Positions 48,720 through 62,294 of a stretch of 64,000 nucleotides of DNA are shown here, piece after piece (within the stretch, counting starts at the first letter, position 1; every line of letters begins with the position of its first letter). The notes under the pieces are model-generated. The model searched no databases, was not told the origin of the DNA, and saw only the letters and a program-made list of their open reading frames with translations. The position numbers and the translations under genes are program-made. Source of the DNA: Zygaena filipendulae (Eukaryota; Arthropoda; Insecta; Lepidoptera; Zygaenidae); the NCBI GenBank assembly GCA_907165275.2, contig OU015649.1:4246001-4310000 (forward strand), read 5' to 3'.

Positions 48720-51700
48720 TGTTAAAAGGAATTTAAAAAATATGGTCCCCGTCGCATATTATCGAAAATGCTGGCAGCTATTTTCTCGTCTCCATTCATA
48801 TTATTAGTAGCATCTAAATATTACTCGCATACGAACTTCGAACTGATGTACTTTTTTATTGGGTTCAATTCACAAAAACTTTTCGTTCAACGTAAACATG
48901 AGTACAGTGTTTGTTATAGTAAAAGTTATATTATTTTTCCAGCAGAAGCTTTCTTCATCAAGCGAATGCATTCGATCGCATATCAACGCATCCCATTAAC
49001 GGCGCAAGTTAGCGAAACACAAAACAGACGCGGCGCGGCGCGAGGGGAGGGGGCGCGAGTGAGACGACACGAGAAACCACTTCCGCAATGAGATGGGGCA
49101 CTTCCTGTGATTGAGGGCGGCCCCCGCCGAGCACCCTGACCAAATCGCGACAGACAGGTTTTTTTAAACCAATTATTAAGTACTTTCTTTCTGAGAAATT
49201 GCGTGGAGTACCTGCTATACGATATGAAAATTTATTGACTTAAACAGTTAAAATATATTAGTTCTCACACTGGCGCCTAATTTAGTTGACACCATTACGT
49301 TTCAATGCACACGATTTTAACTAAAAAAATATATTATTGGATCGTTGCACAACATGTCGTCATTATGTATATTATTCCTATGTAAAAAATCTACAGTATA
49401 CTCTTTATAGAAATGGTTAAGCGAATTTATTAAGCCGAGAGTTCAAGTGCAATGGGGGCATAACAAGGTACAATGTACACAAGGTAATAAGTCCATTTGG
49501 TAATGATGTTTACCTACGCACCGCACCGCCAACGCGGGCCGTCTTATTCTAATCTACCAATTCAACATTGATGTTAAATAACGGGGAATTAATTAAATTT
49601 ATTATTTAAAAACGGCAAAAAAGTAGGCATATCAAATTAGTTTTTTTTTAAACTTAATGTTTTTCTCCTTTTCGGAAATGTAGGTAAATATTCCTTAAAA
49701 AAGAAAACTCGTGCGATTAAGAAGAGTTTATTCTTCTTCTTGATGAATCTTGATTTCAGTTTTTATCAATGTTGTACTCTAACGACAGCATCGTTAGCGA
49801 ACACTCTTGTGCCAGGTGTCGCTGGTTCGCTGGTAGTATACGAATTAGGGTAAATATTTACCTTGGGTCTTTTTAGTACCATATCATATTGTAGATATTA
49901 TGAGTCTGTATTTAAATACATAAGTATGTAAGTGTTGTTCAAACTGCATATGATCAGAATGGGAGTAGGTGGCGTTGTGGGTCCAAGCTGCATTATTATT
50001 ATTATTTATCTATTTATTTATTTTTTAGGCGGACTAACAGCTCTCAAAGATAATAATTAAATGTTTTAGCAGTCAATAAAAGATCTCCGATGACAGCAAC
50101 TAGAATTATAAAACTTTTGACACCTATAAGATAGAATGTGATAAATCACTTCAAAAGTTAATTATTATTAATGATAATCGTATGGCATAAAAAAAAAAAA
50201 AAAATTGACCAGCTAAAAGTTTTAATTGTGTAGTCCAAGGCCGAAGCAGTACAATAATATAGTGCTGCTATTCACTACACGAACACGCCCGACGCAGCCG
50301 TCGATGCAGCGGGTGAATGCCGGCACATGCCTGTGTAATTTCCCCTGCACTGCATCCCACTTCTATCCCATCTCACTCGCTCAGCTAAGTAATGACTTAG
50401 ATCCATTCCCTGATAAATAGCAAATTGAATGTGTTTCTCGCACCAATGTGCCGCGACCACGCCGTCTACTAACACACGTTATAATTTCAACTAAGTGTCC
50501 GGGTACGACTCTTGTCTGCGAAATTAATGCAAAAATCTTTAGTATCAATTTTATGTCAATAAAATAATAAAATTAGTTCGCAATATAGAACATAGAAGGC
50601 ATGAATTAATCCAATTATCTCTATCTCTGAGTAGCGTCATAGCAAATTTCAACTATTTAATTTCACAGCCACTATTATGTTCCACCGGGCGGGCACTAAA
50701 GCGGAAAAACTAATTTCGCGAGCAACAAGCACAGGTCAAACTGCATTTTAAAACTAATTCCCAGACGGAGATGGCGAACCACAACGATAACCTAGGTAGT
50801 GGGTACAACCATTTACAATGTTTTTCGTTGGTCGTATTTTTGGCTTGTTTTACGGGCGGGGAATATGAAAAGTTTTGAGGGGCTCTCCTGTGGAAGCGCA
50901 TAAAGGCATTTTACGATGCGTCTTCAAGTTAAATGCGGTGCATGTTCGCATGGCTGTGCTGAATTTCAACACGGCATAACAACATTACACGTGCTATCAT
51001 CTGACCATGAAAATTTTAAACAGCTCGCTGCAGACTAAAATGCTAGCCAAATAGTGTTCCCCAGGGATGTAGAGGAGGAAGTGTTATTTTGACGATCCTC
51101 GTTCCAGAAAACCCCTACTGCATGTTGGAAACTTGTGAAGAAAATTTATAGTATCCCCAATTTTTCTTCATTGCCCAATTTACAGTATTGGTCCAGCTTG
51201 TGAAAACAATATTCACAAATTGTACAACGAAGGAAGGTTCTTGTAAAATTGCAATAAAATTTTGGGTACGAGCGCCGATGTACACGAATTCCTAGAGTTG
51301 GTCCAATAAAGGACGGCGTGCAGCCGCGTTAGGAACCCATAAACGTACGTATTATCCATGTAAGGCGGAATAGCCGTTGCACAATTAATTGTTTCATTTT
51401 GGGAAACAATTCCCGCTCCTCATTCAATTAAGAGCGGCGACTGGGGTGGGGGCGGCGCGGGTGCAGGGAGTACCCCCGTTCATGAGACGGACGTATTAAT
51501 AGCGCCTGCAATATTGATATACTCGTATCGTATCCCACGTACCGCCCGGAATACGATATTGTTTGTTAGAGAATTCGATTTGTGTCGATCATAAATCTTG
51601 TGCCTTATGTTGAGTTTGGAGTTGATTGAATTCCAACATCGCGACACAAGAAACGTGTCATGTTGTGTAAGACTGAGTATTGCTGTAGGGTACTACTGCT

Positions 51701-52920
51701 ACAAAGAGTATACAGTTTTCACCTGTCCTAAACGAATAATGAATAAATAAAACGAGTTGATGACGAAACGCGTTTAGGCAGTGCCGATGCCGAGGCGAGG
51801 CTCAATTAGCAAAAACACACAGAATTAAGAACGACAAACATGTCAGGATACGCGATGCGAAAGGATGTGACCTCTCCCCGATCTGAATTTTATACTGCAC
51901 CATTCATTATTCATTATGTTTGTTAAGAAAATTACTGCAGACCTTTTAATATAACAACCCAAGTCGCAAAAACGGTGCTACAAATTGGAGTTGGTGAACA
52001 AATTTGGAGGAAATCAGGCCTTGACCTGCTCTGGCTATTAGTACCCACCCCCGCGTGTCGGGCTGTCAAATACAATTTAATTTGCTAGCAAATTAATGCA
52101 GATCATTGGAAGTAACAAAAGGTTTGCTGATTAAATTGAGTACTTAAGCTTGTCAACGTAATCAATATTAAGAGGCTTTCGACCAACAAGTTTGCCGGTT
52201 GGGATTTTGCCTGTTTCGAATACCTGGATGTACGAGTATTTAGTTTGGTAGCATTGCTCTCATATCAGCGCCTCGAATGAAGTTTTAAGTGCAATCTGTT
52301 AGATTGGTTCATTACATCCCATTAGTGGAGTAATGAGTCGCGATGCACAGCGGCAGGTGCGCGCGAGACGGGCGTGGGCGAGCGTGACGGGATGGGACGG
52401 GATAGATCGAAATCCGGGACGTGTCGTGCAGTCTGAACCGATCTACGCTTCGCCGCTGGTGGAACACTTGCACGTACTATCTTCATTACCGTTTTACTAT
52501 CAAACCGAGTCTCTTTAAGCGGAAAAGTTAATTACAATTGTTGTTTTTAAATATGCGAAACTAGCTGAATATTAATGATATGACCATATCACTTATTAAA
52601 GAGATCTTACAATTTAAAACGCTTTTAAATCGCAAAAAGCGACAGATATATTATAATATGTAGCTCGTGTGTCTGGTTGCGTGGAAATTAGCTATAGCTT
52701 GTGCGTTGTAGGATTTCGAGTATGAATGCAGGTCGGGTCTGTCCATTAGCCTAATTGCAGGCGCGGGTTGCGGCTAAACCGACCCACCTCTAGCGCTGAC
52801 GACGTCTTTGTTACCGTCAACTTCCATATTTGACGCATACTTCCAGTAAGTACCTAAGTGATGAGTTATGAGTGCACATTATCTCTTGAGTATTTACAAT
52901 TTTCACGGGGGATTAGCTGT
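48720..52920. other. Gene-free tract with scattered GC-rich blocks
   Basis: AT-rich with GC-richer blocks near 49,020-49,150, 51,420-51,560 and 52,330-52,470. No frame shows domain or codon evidence of coding. A (T/A)TT-rich run lies at 49,992-50,025. Confidence 0.4.
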
Positions 52921-52931
52921 TACTAGATAAA

Positions 52932-53168
52932 CCGTCGCACTCAGAGTCGACTTTAATGATTACTTAGTTAAGTATAGATTTTTAAAACAAAACTGCCGCA
53001 ATCGGACAAGTTTAATAAATTAATGGTCATTGGCTTTTAACAAATTAAGTTACATCTCATTAAATGCCAATTAACATTAATTTACTGAACGTCTCTGATT
53101 GCGGCAGTTTTGTTTTAAAAATCTATACTTAACTAAGTAATCATTAAAGTCGACTCTGAGTGCGGCCG
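52932..53168. mobile_element. Palindromic MITE, copy A
   Basis: The ends CCGTCGCACTCAGAGTCGAC and GTCGACTCTGAGTGCGGCCG are long inverted repeats of about 70 bases (through AAAACAAAACTGCCGCAATC), enclosing an AT-rich centre. No coding capacity. Confidence 0.85.
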
Positions 53169-53249
53169 AAAATAACAATTATATAAAAGCCTATTTAGTC
53201 AATTGATAAAATAAAACCGTTAACATTTTCAATAAATAAAAAAAAAATT

Positions 53250-53340
53250 GACTTATTCGTCAACTCGCACGCGTTATTCGTCAACTCACACGTGTCAAAC
53301 TCGCGTGTGTGCGCGTGTTTGACACCTTCTGTTTTTACCT
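53250..53340. repeat. Short repeats and hairpin between the two MITEs
   Basis: TTATTCGTCAACTCGCACG is followed by a near copy, and GTGTCAAA pairs with TTTGACAC around a CG-rich TCGCGTGTGTGCGCGTG loop. Confidence 0.6.
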
Positions 53341-53400
53341 ACTTTTTTAGTCGTCAACTCGCTCGACTGTGAAAATATGAAGAGTCAGCTAGTTAGTTAA

Positions 53401-53635
53401 CCGCCGCACTCAGAGTCGACTTTAATGATTACTTAGTTAAGTATAGATTTTTAAAACAAAACTGACGCAATCAGAGACGTTCAGTAAATTAATGTTAATT
53501 GCATTTAATGATATGTAACTTAATTAGTTAAATGCCAATTAACATTAATTTATTAAACTTGTCTGATTGCGGCAGTTTTGTTTTAAAAATCTATACTTAA
53601 CTAAGTAATATTAAAGTCGAGTCTGAGTGCGGCGG
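53401..53635. mobile_element. Palindromic MITE, copy B, inverted relative to copy A
   Basis: Same inverted-repeat arms as copy A, but the centre (GAGACGTTCAGTAAATTAAT ... TAAACTTGTCTG) is the reverse complement of copy A's centre. TAA occurs at both flanks, compatible with the 3-bp TWA target of PIF/Harbinger elements. Confidence 0.85.
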
Positions 53636-53768
53636 TAAGAGACATTTATAAAAATTAATATACATAAGGTATACTTATATTATTAAGGCAGGTACCCACT
53701 TTAAATGTATAAAAAATTTATACGACTTGACTTTCAAATAAAATATAATACTTATCGTTTTCGAGATA

Positions 53769-53890
53769 ACTAGTGGGTGGTTTCATTGGCGTGAATTTCG
53801 GGATTCCCGCAGGAACTCATAATTTCATTTCATATAAACTTTTTCCTGACAATAGGGTACTTGAATGAAATTTATTATAAGAAATTGTGT
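53769..53890 (-). mobile_element. Helitron-like repeat (reverse), truncated
   Basis: CTAGTGGGTGGTTTCATTGG followed by GAATTTCGGGATTCCCGCAG, a mirrored family 3' end. Confidence 0.5.
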
Positions 53891-54639
53891 CAATATTTCA
53901 AAAATAGAGCCCTAGAAAAGCGTTATCGTGAAAGATTCACTAAAAATTTTTCAATAGTTTCCAAAATATTCAACTTTTAATTTTGTGGAACGGAACGTTG
54001 CAATGAAACACCAATCACAGTCACGCTTAACACATTACGTCACTTTAATTTTTTTAGGAAACATTTACCTCTTTCAAAGAAGGCAAAAGAAAGTAAGTGC
54101 ATACAGTCAACGCATATTTTCCATTTTCTGAAGTTTTTTACTTTAAAATGCATCGGTAAGATGCATTTCGATTGTTTACTGGAACTTTTGAAGTAACTCG
54201 AAACAGTTCAACCTTAATTTCGCTCTTGGATATTGAAGTTATCTGTCTGTCAGTGTCACATGACCCTGTCAATACGACAGTGACATTTCTATCACAGATT
54301 AATAAGGCGTAATTTTGAACTAGTGACGTCATTCCGCGTTTCAGCGGTAAAGTCAAAGTAGGAACTTTGAAACGCTCTATTTAATTAATTTATAAATATA
54401 TTTTTTTCTTTTTCTTGCTTTGTTAGGCCATATATCTTTAAAATAGACTGGAAAAAAAATCATGCAAGTACCCTATTACGAACAATTTTTAAGTCGATCA
54501 AACCGTTTTCGAGTTGTTGATAACATGTTGATCACTAACGTCATGTTGATGAGTAACATGTAGGTTAGTCATAATAAGGTTAGATATAGGTTATTTGAAA
54601 AACTACTAATGAGAAACCTTATACTAACTTCAGCGTGTT

Positions 54640-54900
54640 CTCGTTGTGTTACGACAAAGGCGTGGGGAGGGCGGCTGCTCCTAATTAACTGATAAACTTT
54701 CATGAGCCCCCCCCTCCACCTCCCCCGCCCGCGCGCCGCCCCCCGCCTGCACCTCCCGCTAATTAATGTGCCCGCGGGAACCCGCTCGGACGCCTCGAGC
54801 CCGACCCTTGATTTGATGCACACATGGACGAGCGAGCGCATTCGGAACTCAATTCAATCAAACGTCCCGCAATCAATTTTTATTAATCCATTAAATTGAA
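54640..54900. promoter_or_regulatory. GC-rich block with TAATTAA sites, candidate regulatory element
   Basis: CCCGCTAATTAATGTG lies inside a C-rich run and is followed by an AT-rich flank with TTAATCCATTAAATTG. The open frames on both strands are by-products of the C-rich composition. Confidence 0.3.
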
Positions 54901-55107
54901 CAAATTTTGTTTTGAATCACATCTACCAAGTTTTTAGCGTTACTAGTTTTGGTAACAACTTTGCGAAAGGTTTGAGCAGTGTCGATAGGTACACGCCTAC
55001 ACGGCAATCCTTTTAGAAACGACTAACAGTATGGGAGGCAGTCAGACCGCGTACTACGGCTGGCGTGCTGCAACCACTTGCTTGCACTTTACACGCGGTG
55101 GGCTAAT

Positions 55108-55260
55108 TCTAACTAATATTGTAAATGCGAATGAAAAATGAGTTTATTTGTTTGTTTGTAACGCCCAGCCTTTTCAGTCCTTCACTACTTAGCCGATCAT
55201 CGTGAAATTTTGCATTCACGTTGTGAGAGGAACAGAGAAGGACTTAGGAATCTTTTGATG
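55108..55260 (+). mobile_element. Helitron-like repeat, truncated
   Basis: It starts TTCTAACTAATATTGTAAAT and has CATCGTGAAATTTTGCATTC and GTGAGAGGAACAGAGAAGG; it is joined to a SINE fragment. Confidence 0.55.
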
Positions 55261-55261
55261 T

Positions 55262-55435
55262 CGGTATTCCCTAGGTCACCATGTCTGCCCGCTAATTAAG
55301 AGGTTCCGGGTTCCATTCCCGGTAGGGTGGACTTTGTGTGATAGGGTTCCACTTTCCAGTCTGGGCTTGTTTGCATAATATGTACCTTTCTATAGAATAA
55401 TATGTACAGCTAAATTCCACGTTCAATCGCTCTCT
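55262..55435 (+). mobile_element. SINE, degraded copy
   Basis: It matches the SINE at 22,130 (GAGGTTCCGGGTTCCATTCC, ACTTTGTGTGATAGG, CAGTCTGGGCTTGTTT) but lacks the 5' end and the tail. Confidence 0.65.
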
Positions 55436-55949
55436 TTTTATGCTACGAGTGCGTTACTTCATTTGAAATGTGTTCCGTTTTGACGTACAAGAACATTGGT
55501 AAATTAAGGGTTGTCTGTAATATAATATATGCCTTATTGTGTTATTCATTACCCAACGCTGCTCGGCAAGATTAAACGACCATCCACCTAATTGAATCTC
55601 TAATACAGATCCAAATACATAACAATCCTTCTAACGGATTACTATAGGTTTTCCGTTTTTCATTAATTAATTGTTATCTACCTATCTGTAATAAGTACCT
55701 AACTGAAGGGATTTGAGTACTTAATGAAATCTCTAAGTTTAATTAAACGCATATCCTTGACGACTTCAATTGGAATTAATTAAAACGAAAGCTGTTCTTC
55801 ATAAAACGAAATAGAATTAATTCAAATTAGTAACTGTTAGCAATAAAAGTGTGCGCCAACGTCGTAGCATCTACAGGGAACTCGAAGAATACGCCAAAAT
55901 GTTCCAAGTTTCTTGAAGCAATCAAGTCTTAATACCGTAGTGAAGTTTC

Positions 55950-57330
55950 AAGTTGGAAATTATAGGGCGCGCGGGGGTGAGGCGCGGGCGGGGCGGACGT
56001 CCGCCGCGTGTCATCTCGTAACATCAAAAATGCATTTAAATTCCGCACAATAAAAAACAGCGGCGAAAAGTTTCACTGCGGCCCGGGAACTGAAGGCGCC
56101 CGCCCGCCTCAAGAGTGCGACCTACAACCCGCGCGCACTTCGTGTCTCACTGGCATCATACTTTTCTGTCGGCACTATTTTATCGACATTACATACGAGT
56201 TTGAGTATGTTGAATATGAATATTTTATAAGATTAGTTTGAAAAAAAATAAAACAACCCATCTGATTTCAATAACACCGATACGAGTGGTTCAATTAAAT
56301 AAACATTTATAACATGAATATTAAAATCGACTAAATCAAGATATCTATCTACTTAACGTAGTGCAATAAAACTTTATGTTTATTACCGGTTCATTGAATA
56401 CAATATGCACAAATCATCGAGTACTTTATCTATCTAATAGTGACACTTTATTATCGCGGTGAAATACGACAATTTAACAGGAAATTAAAGTTGGCGCCGC
56501 AAACCGCGGCGGATGTCATTTCGCAATAGTTTGTCCAATTTATCAGTGCGGAGAGCCGTTCGGAAATAATCGTAATCGAAGCGAGCACCGGCACCGAACA
56601 ATACGGGCCGATGTCGGCCTCTCTAATTGGCCCTTACCTGGAGCGCACTCGAGAATGATAAAGCCCCCATTAGCCGCCCTATTATTTACCTACTCGTCAT
56701 TAGCGTAGACTTCATTAGGATAACGAGATAACGTGGCCGCGGCTCGAGTGCGCCGCCCGTCGTGTATTTTTGGTGTTTTGAACAAAATTCAAGGAATTTC
56801 CGTGAGGATAACGCTATCGGGTTACCGGAGAAAAGAATGAGCTAATGAGACGGCCACTTAACTATTTATACTATCTAGGGTGAGTTCTCGACGATAATAA
56901 TTGGCGTAATAAAATGTGTATTATGTTATGAAAGCACCATTAACGTGGTGCACGTAATAGACCACCCCGGCTACATTTGCCGCGTGTGTTATTTAGATCA
57001 CTATCGACGGTAGGAAAAATCATTGTTGCAGCAGCGGAGAGCGGACCCTCGCCGGGTCATTCGACAAAAAACACACCGAATTTATTGTTAATTATAAACC
57101 TCGAGTGTCGAACATTAACTCGGAGATGCGATACCCCGATACCGGTCGCCTATTTATTTATTATTTAGATATCGCCCGCACCGGTCACGACTTCATATTG
57201 TTTCGTTGTTATGGCATTAATAACCTCGGTTTAAAGTTGAAGTGTTAATTTTATATAAAATTATATTTTCGATTAAAATCTTTCGTTCAACTTTTGACCC
57301 GAAGCTTAATTACAGAGTAGACCCTCGATG
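55950..57330. promoter_or_regulatory. Cluster of GC-rich, TAAT/GATA-containing blocks, candidate regulatory elements
   Basis: Blocks at 55,965-56,160, 56,445-56,770 and 56,960-57,330 contain sites such as CTAATTGGCCC, GATAAAGCCCCCATTAG and GGATAACGAGATAAC without coding frames. No transposon sequence is seen. Conservation cannot be tested here. Confidence 0.3.
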
Positions 57331-58560
57331 GAGCGAGCGTGATATGGATGCAATATACCTTCATGAAACTTATTAAAAATAATATTCTGCCCGACGCTTA
57401 TAAAAACTGCATGTTAAACTTTCATTGGTTCGTAAACATTGCTGCAATGCAGCTTAGTTTCCAAAAGAAAATAAATGTTATGGACTTTGATATCTGCAAT
57501 TTTATCTCGTTCAATTCTTAGTCGTTTAACTACATATTTGTGATTTATTTTTTTATTAATTATTATTTATTATTGAATGTGATTTTTTTTTTAAAATACC
57601 TAATCAATACCTATTTTTTGGGAGACTAACGTGAGTTTTATGTAGTTCAATCTTCAAACTAAGTTCCAAAGTTCCAATCTAAACTAAGTATAGTAACCTA
57701 CTCTTAAAATATAAATCATTTTAAAAAAGAATAAATAATTAAAATCATCATATTTTTCTTTCTAGGGACTATGAAACAATGCAAACGATTAAAATAATCA
57801 AGGTAGGTAAAAGTGTAAAACATAAGTATAATAGTAAGAACTATTATTATGTGTTTGGCGTCGTACGTCGCGTCGCGTCGGGCGGCTGGCCGAGTGTTGG
57901 TGCGCAATGAAATACGAGCGGCGGGCCTCGTAAACGTCACATTAATTAGCATTCCCACTAATGAGGAGTTATGGCGCTCTAATGAGAGGACTTGTACGCG
58001 ACGTATTTATTAACGGTCGCAAGCGGGTCCGATAGCAACGGAACACTATTCGATCCGCAGTGCTATTATGTAACTTATGTATGTTGCTATCATTTTTTGA
58101 TTTCAATTATCACAAACATAGTGGTTTTTAGCTTAAATTTTCGTAATAGGTATGTTGATTTTGGATGGTTACCAGATGTCAAAACGTGCATAGGTATTGG
58201 TAATCGCAAAACCGCCATGTTTCTGATTGCAACCGAAAAATGATAGCAACAAAAGTTACATAATAGCCCTGCTGTTCATGCGCGGGCCGCATCATTGTGG
58301 TGAACACGAAGTAAGGAATACGTATACTGAACTGTTCAGTAGGTAAACGTTTAGTGAGCGAGGACGCTCATAAATTTTCAACTATGTTATCTGTAATTGG
58401 ACGGATGAGAAAACTCAGACGATTACTGTACTTTACACCCAAGCAAATGGGATTGAGAACGTTTAAACTAACAATAACAAAACACCTGGAAAAAATAACA
58501 CCCAAAGTTTGGGTTGATAGAAATTTGAAATTTTACGCAAGACTTTCTTTTATAACGTAC
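57331..58560. other. Noncoding stretch
   Basis: AT-rich, with a GC-rich block at 57,855-57,960 ending in CATTAATTAGC. The short frames at 57,992 and 58,354 show no family likeness. Confidence 0.35.
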
Positions 58561-58563
58561 CTA

Positions 58564-58872
58564 CTAGCAAGCTGTGCCGGCGCGGTTTTACCCGCGTGAT
58601 TTTCGGAATTTCCTCCTAATTTACTATACTTACCTTCGCGGAAGTGCAAGCAATAACTTGAAAAAGTTCTATCGTGATCGGAGGCACAGTACGGCAACGC
58701 ATAAAATACGAACAAAAACATTGTACCATACATACCTATTTATAATTACTTTTGATAGGCAAACACTAAATAAAAGACAAAGATAAAAGACTAAAGAAAA
58801 AAGACTATAGAAAATATTTTTGTACCTACTCTATTCCACCTGTAAGGGGTGAAACTACGAGGAGCGAGCTAG
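58564..58872. mobile_element. Helitron-like repeats, head-to-head ends
   Basis: CTAG with GTGCCGGCGCGGTTTTACCC at the left, and GGGTGAAACTACGAGG, spacer, CTAG at the right. Confidence 0.45.
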
Positions 58873-58879
58873 TAAATAT

Positions 58880-61800
58880 AAGGTACATAGGTACATAGGT
58901 ACATAGTAAGTAACGAATAATAAAGACGCGTTACCCACAAACCGTCTCAAGATTCCGTAGATAGGTAAGTGTGATTCTATGTTATACAAAACCGCGTGAA
59001 AGAACAAAGCTTGCATTACCCGCACCGCCTCCATAAAGGAGGGTGCAAAAAGACATTAATAATATTCGTCAAAGCACTCTGGTTACATTAAATCAATTTG
59101 CCCTTTCCGCACGGTAAGTAGCGAACGGTGTAATTGATAAGTTGAAACCCTTGTACAGAGAATGCTAGAGTTTGGCACTGCCAACGCGTTCCAAGCGCCT
59201 CACACTCTCCCACCATCTCTCATCATTCTCTCTATATAAATCTTTCATTATACATTTCGCACGTTTTATAAAAATATATAAAGTATTTCTAACGACATCA
59301 TAACACCAATTTTTACAACGCAATAAATATAAAAAGAATATAAAAAATTCCGACAGTGGGTAGATACTTATTTATAGCAAACCAGTAAGTAGGTAGGTAC
59401 TTATATACTTTTTAAATTTCTATTGAGAATCGAGCGCTGCGCTCGTATCCCATTTTTTTTCTGTTATTCGTGTGTGGAATTGTCAGGAAAAAATTGATAG
59501 TTAATTTTACGTATCAAATGAAAAACTGAAAAATTGGGGTCTGGGCGATCCAATTATGATGGCATATTTGCCACTATACCCAATGCAAGTGATACCACAG
59601 TTGGTTCTACATAAACGCTTACATGAAATTAACTCTATCGATTCTAGGAATCAAGAACTTGTGCATAAGTGAAAGCTCACTCATCGACCCAATAAAAACC
59701 GGCTGAAATGCTTCCGATTAAGTTCAATTGCAGATTATTTATAGTGGTTATAGCCTCTCGACCAAGCCGTAATGATTTTTTACAAGTCTAATTTTATTAT
59801 TATATTTATACGTCTTAATATTTAACTACTTATAAGCATTGTATGTTGCAATAAATGCCAAAGTGGCCATTTGAACTGGATTATTATTATAATGCTTCTA
59901 GTGTGTATATTGAACAAAATTTTAATTCATTCCCAATTCATGACTCACTTAGCGAAAAAAAAATTTATTCGAATATTAATTCTAACATTAAAAAAAATTT
60001 CATAATTTTTTTCAAAGTATTTTCCAATTATTGATTAAATTGTGATTTTATTACTAATCCCTAACAAATATTTACAGATAAACTGTGCGACGAGCTTACT
60101 GGTGCGAGTACGGAAGGGGGGGATCATAAAGGAGTGCACCGGAACAGATCGCACGACAATATCCTAATTCACTCGCGCGAATGTAATCCATTAGTGTTCC
60201 CTACCCTCCTCCAGGCACTCCCTCGCACCCTCCCCCCTCCACCCCTCCACCCCTCCACCGGCAACCCCTCGGTAAGCGGCTGTCATTCATAAACCTCCAT
60301 AACATTTGTATTGGCATATGTTTCATATGACTAATGGATGAACGCACATTAAATATAAAGTTAAAAATGGCATCAGCCTATATTGCAATTTACAAAGTAG
60401 TAATCCACATACGCGTGAATAAAAGATACACCTTTTGTTTTATTTATGGCTTCTATAAACTTTGTTTGGGAAGTAGATTTATTTTCCGCTATAGAAAAAT
60501 AACATGATACTATGATCTGTTGTAATAGGGCAATGGCACGAAAACGCTAAGGAAGCAGAAGTAAATTCACGTGTACACCACTACTTTTTAAGTAGGTCCT
60601 TAGGTAAATAAAACATGTACGAATAAACTCTGCTTATTTACGCTTTAGTATGAAAAATAGACCTGGTGCACTCATGAAAAAATTTCGAGATCAAGGTTTT
60701 TTTGTGAGGAAAAATGAACTCATCATGGGCAGATTTTGTCCCTAATTTATATCTGGTATTTGAAAAATTTGCCGTTGTTTAAATGTGATTGCATGTGATT
60801 AGATTTAGATTTAAAATTAAATGTGAAATTCTTAAAACAATATTCTAAAGTAACAAACAAAGAACATCATTCAAACTTATGAAAGGCCATGATCGTGGAA
60901 ACCTTGTTATATTAAGAAATTATTTGTCATTAAACTGGATGTTAATAGGTAAGTATATGTATAGGTTTTCGTACAAACGCAGGTCTCAGAAATGAAGTTG
61001 GCAGTAAACATTTCACTAACTTTCAATCGTCTAATGTTTGCTCTTCCTGAGGTTTTAATACACTTACCTAAATAGACAAGAGGAATGTAGGTGGTACCTA
61101 CAATATACCTACATTACGTTTCCAGAAAAATTAAAGAAAGTAATCAGTGAAATTACGGCGGCTACTAAAATATGTATTCGTCATAAAAGTATATGCGCCG
61201 CCTTCAGTCGGGGATAAATATTCATTATAACGGATCGCCTAACGTTTTAGCGGGATTAAATACTATTAAGCTACGCGTTCCGATGCTCTCAACTAAATCA
61301 ATCGTGTAGTGTGCACAGAGAAAGCGCGCTGTGTCCGTTATTGCTGTATCAGAAAGAAAACAAATTATTTATTCAAATAATAATAATTTTTTACAGCGTT
61401 TTGCATTCATTGTCCTCGCCTGGGGCTATTGGAGCTACAACACTAATTGCCAATTTCACAGTATCGTAGAGCAATTATATCTAACCACAGGTACAATTAT
61501 ATATATGAATAATTGATACCTATATGTTGAATACCCACGCATGGCTGTAATCTAAATAATTACCTAATGTAAATATGATCATAGAATGAATCCGCAAGAG
61601 TGACCTCCTATATTGATGCTGAGGAAATTTGGTTTCACTTTACTTCTCTTACAAAGGAATAAAAGAGAAAGTTGCTCATCTGAGGTAAAGATGTCAAAAG
61701 TGATGAAGTGAACAAGAGTTTGGACTCCAGAATAGATCGTTGTAGGAGAGATGGAACGAATAGAATAAGCGTTTCATACGTTTCGTCTTTGAGTAGGGAG

Positions 61801-62230
61801 AGTGGAGAGTGAAGACTTCCTTGACAGGTTTGTATAAGAAAAAGAGAAGAAAATAATTTCTCTATTTTCTTAGTCAAAGCAAAGACGACAGACGTGCTGT
61901 CGCAAAGCGTAGTCTTACCTCACTTTAATATGTATGAGTCGCTGTAAACAGAAGTTGCGGTGGTGCGGGAGCCTCATCCAGCTGAGAGCTCTCATTCGCC
62001 ACTAATTAATTACTCGGTTTCAATTAAATTAACTCGAGATCGGGGCATCGACACGCAATGAATCGATACCAGTCGCGATTCTATTAAGATCGTTAGTGCT
62101 TGATAAATTATCACAGTAACCGATAAGTTAATAAATATGATAAACAAACATATACACTGTTCATTAATAATAAAAAAATAAGTTAATCGTCGTCGTAGTA
62201 GAGTGGGTTGTTGGGTGGGAGTTACGAGAC
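58880..62230. other. Gene-free tract
   Basis: AT-rich, with a C-rich block at 60,180-60,290 (CCACCCCTCCACCCCTCCAC). An exon-like frame at 60,076-60,165 was judged too weak. No RNA gene seen. Confidence 0.4.
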
Positions 62231-62294
62231 TGAAACAAAACATAACTAAAACTGAATTGACCGCTCGAAACTTGCATAGAGTTTAAAACTGCAC
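62230..62294 (-). repeat. 65-bp sequence shared in inverted orientation with 32,438-32,499
   Basis: Reverse complement GTTTTAAACTCTATGCAAG and GTTTCGAGCGGTCAATT match the other site with few differences. Origin unknown. Confidence 0.6.

Noticed and set aside
60076..60270. Exon-like segment on the + strand between TTTACAG and CTCGGTAAGC
   Set aside because: The only open frame stops after 29 codons, the residues match nothing known, and no partner exon was found.
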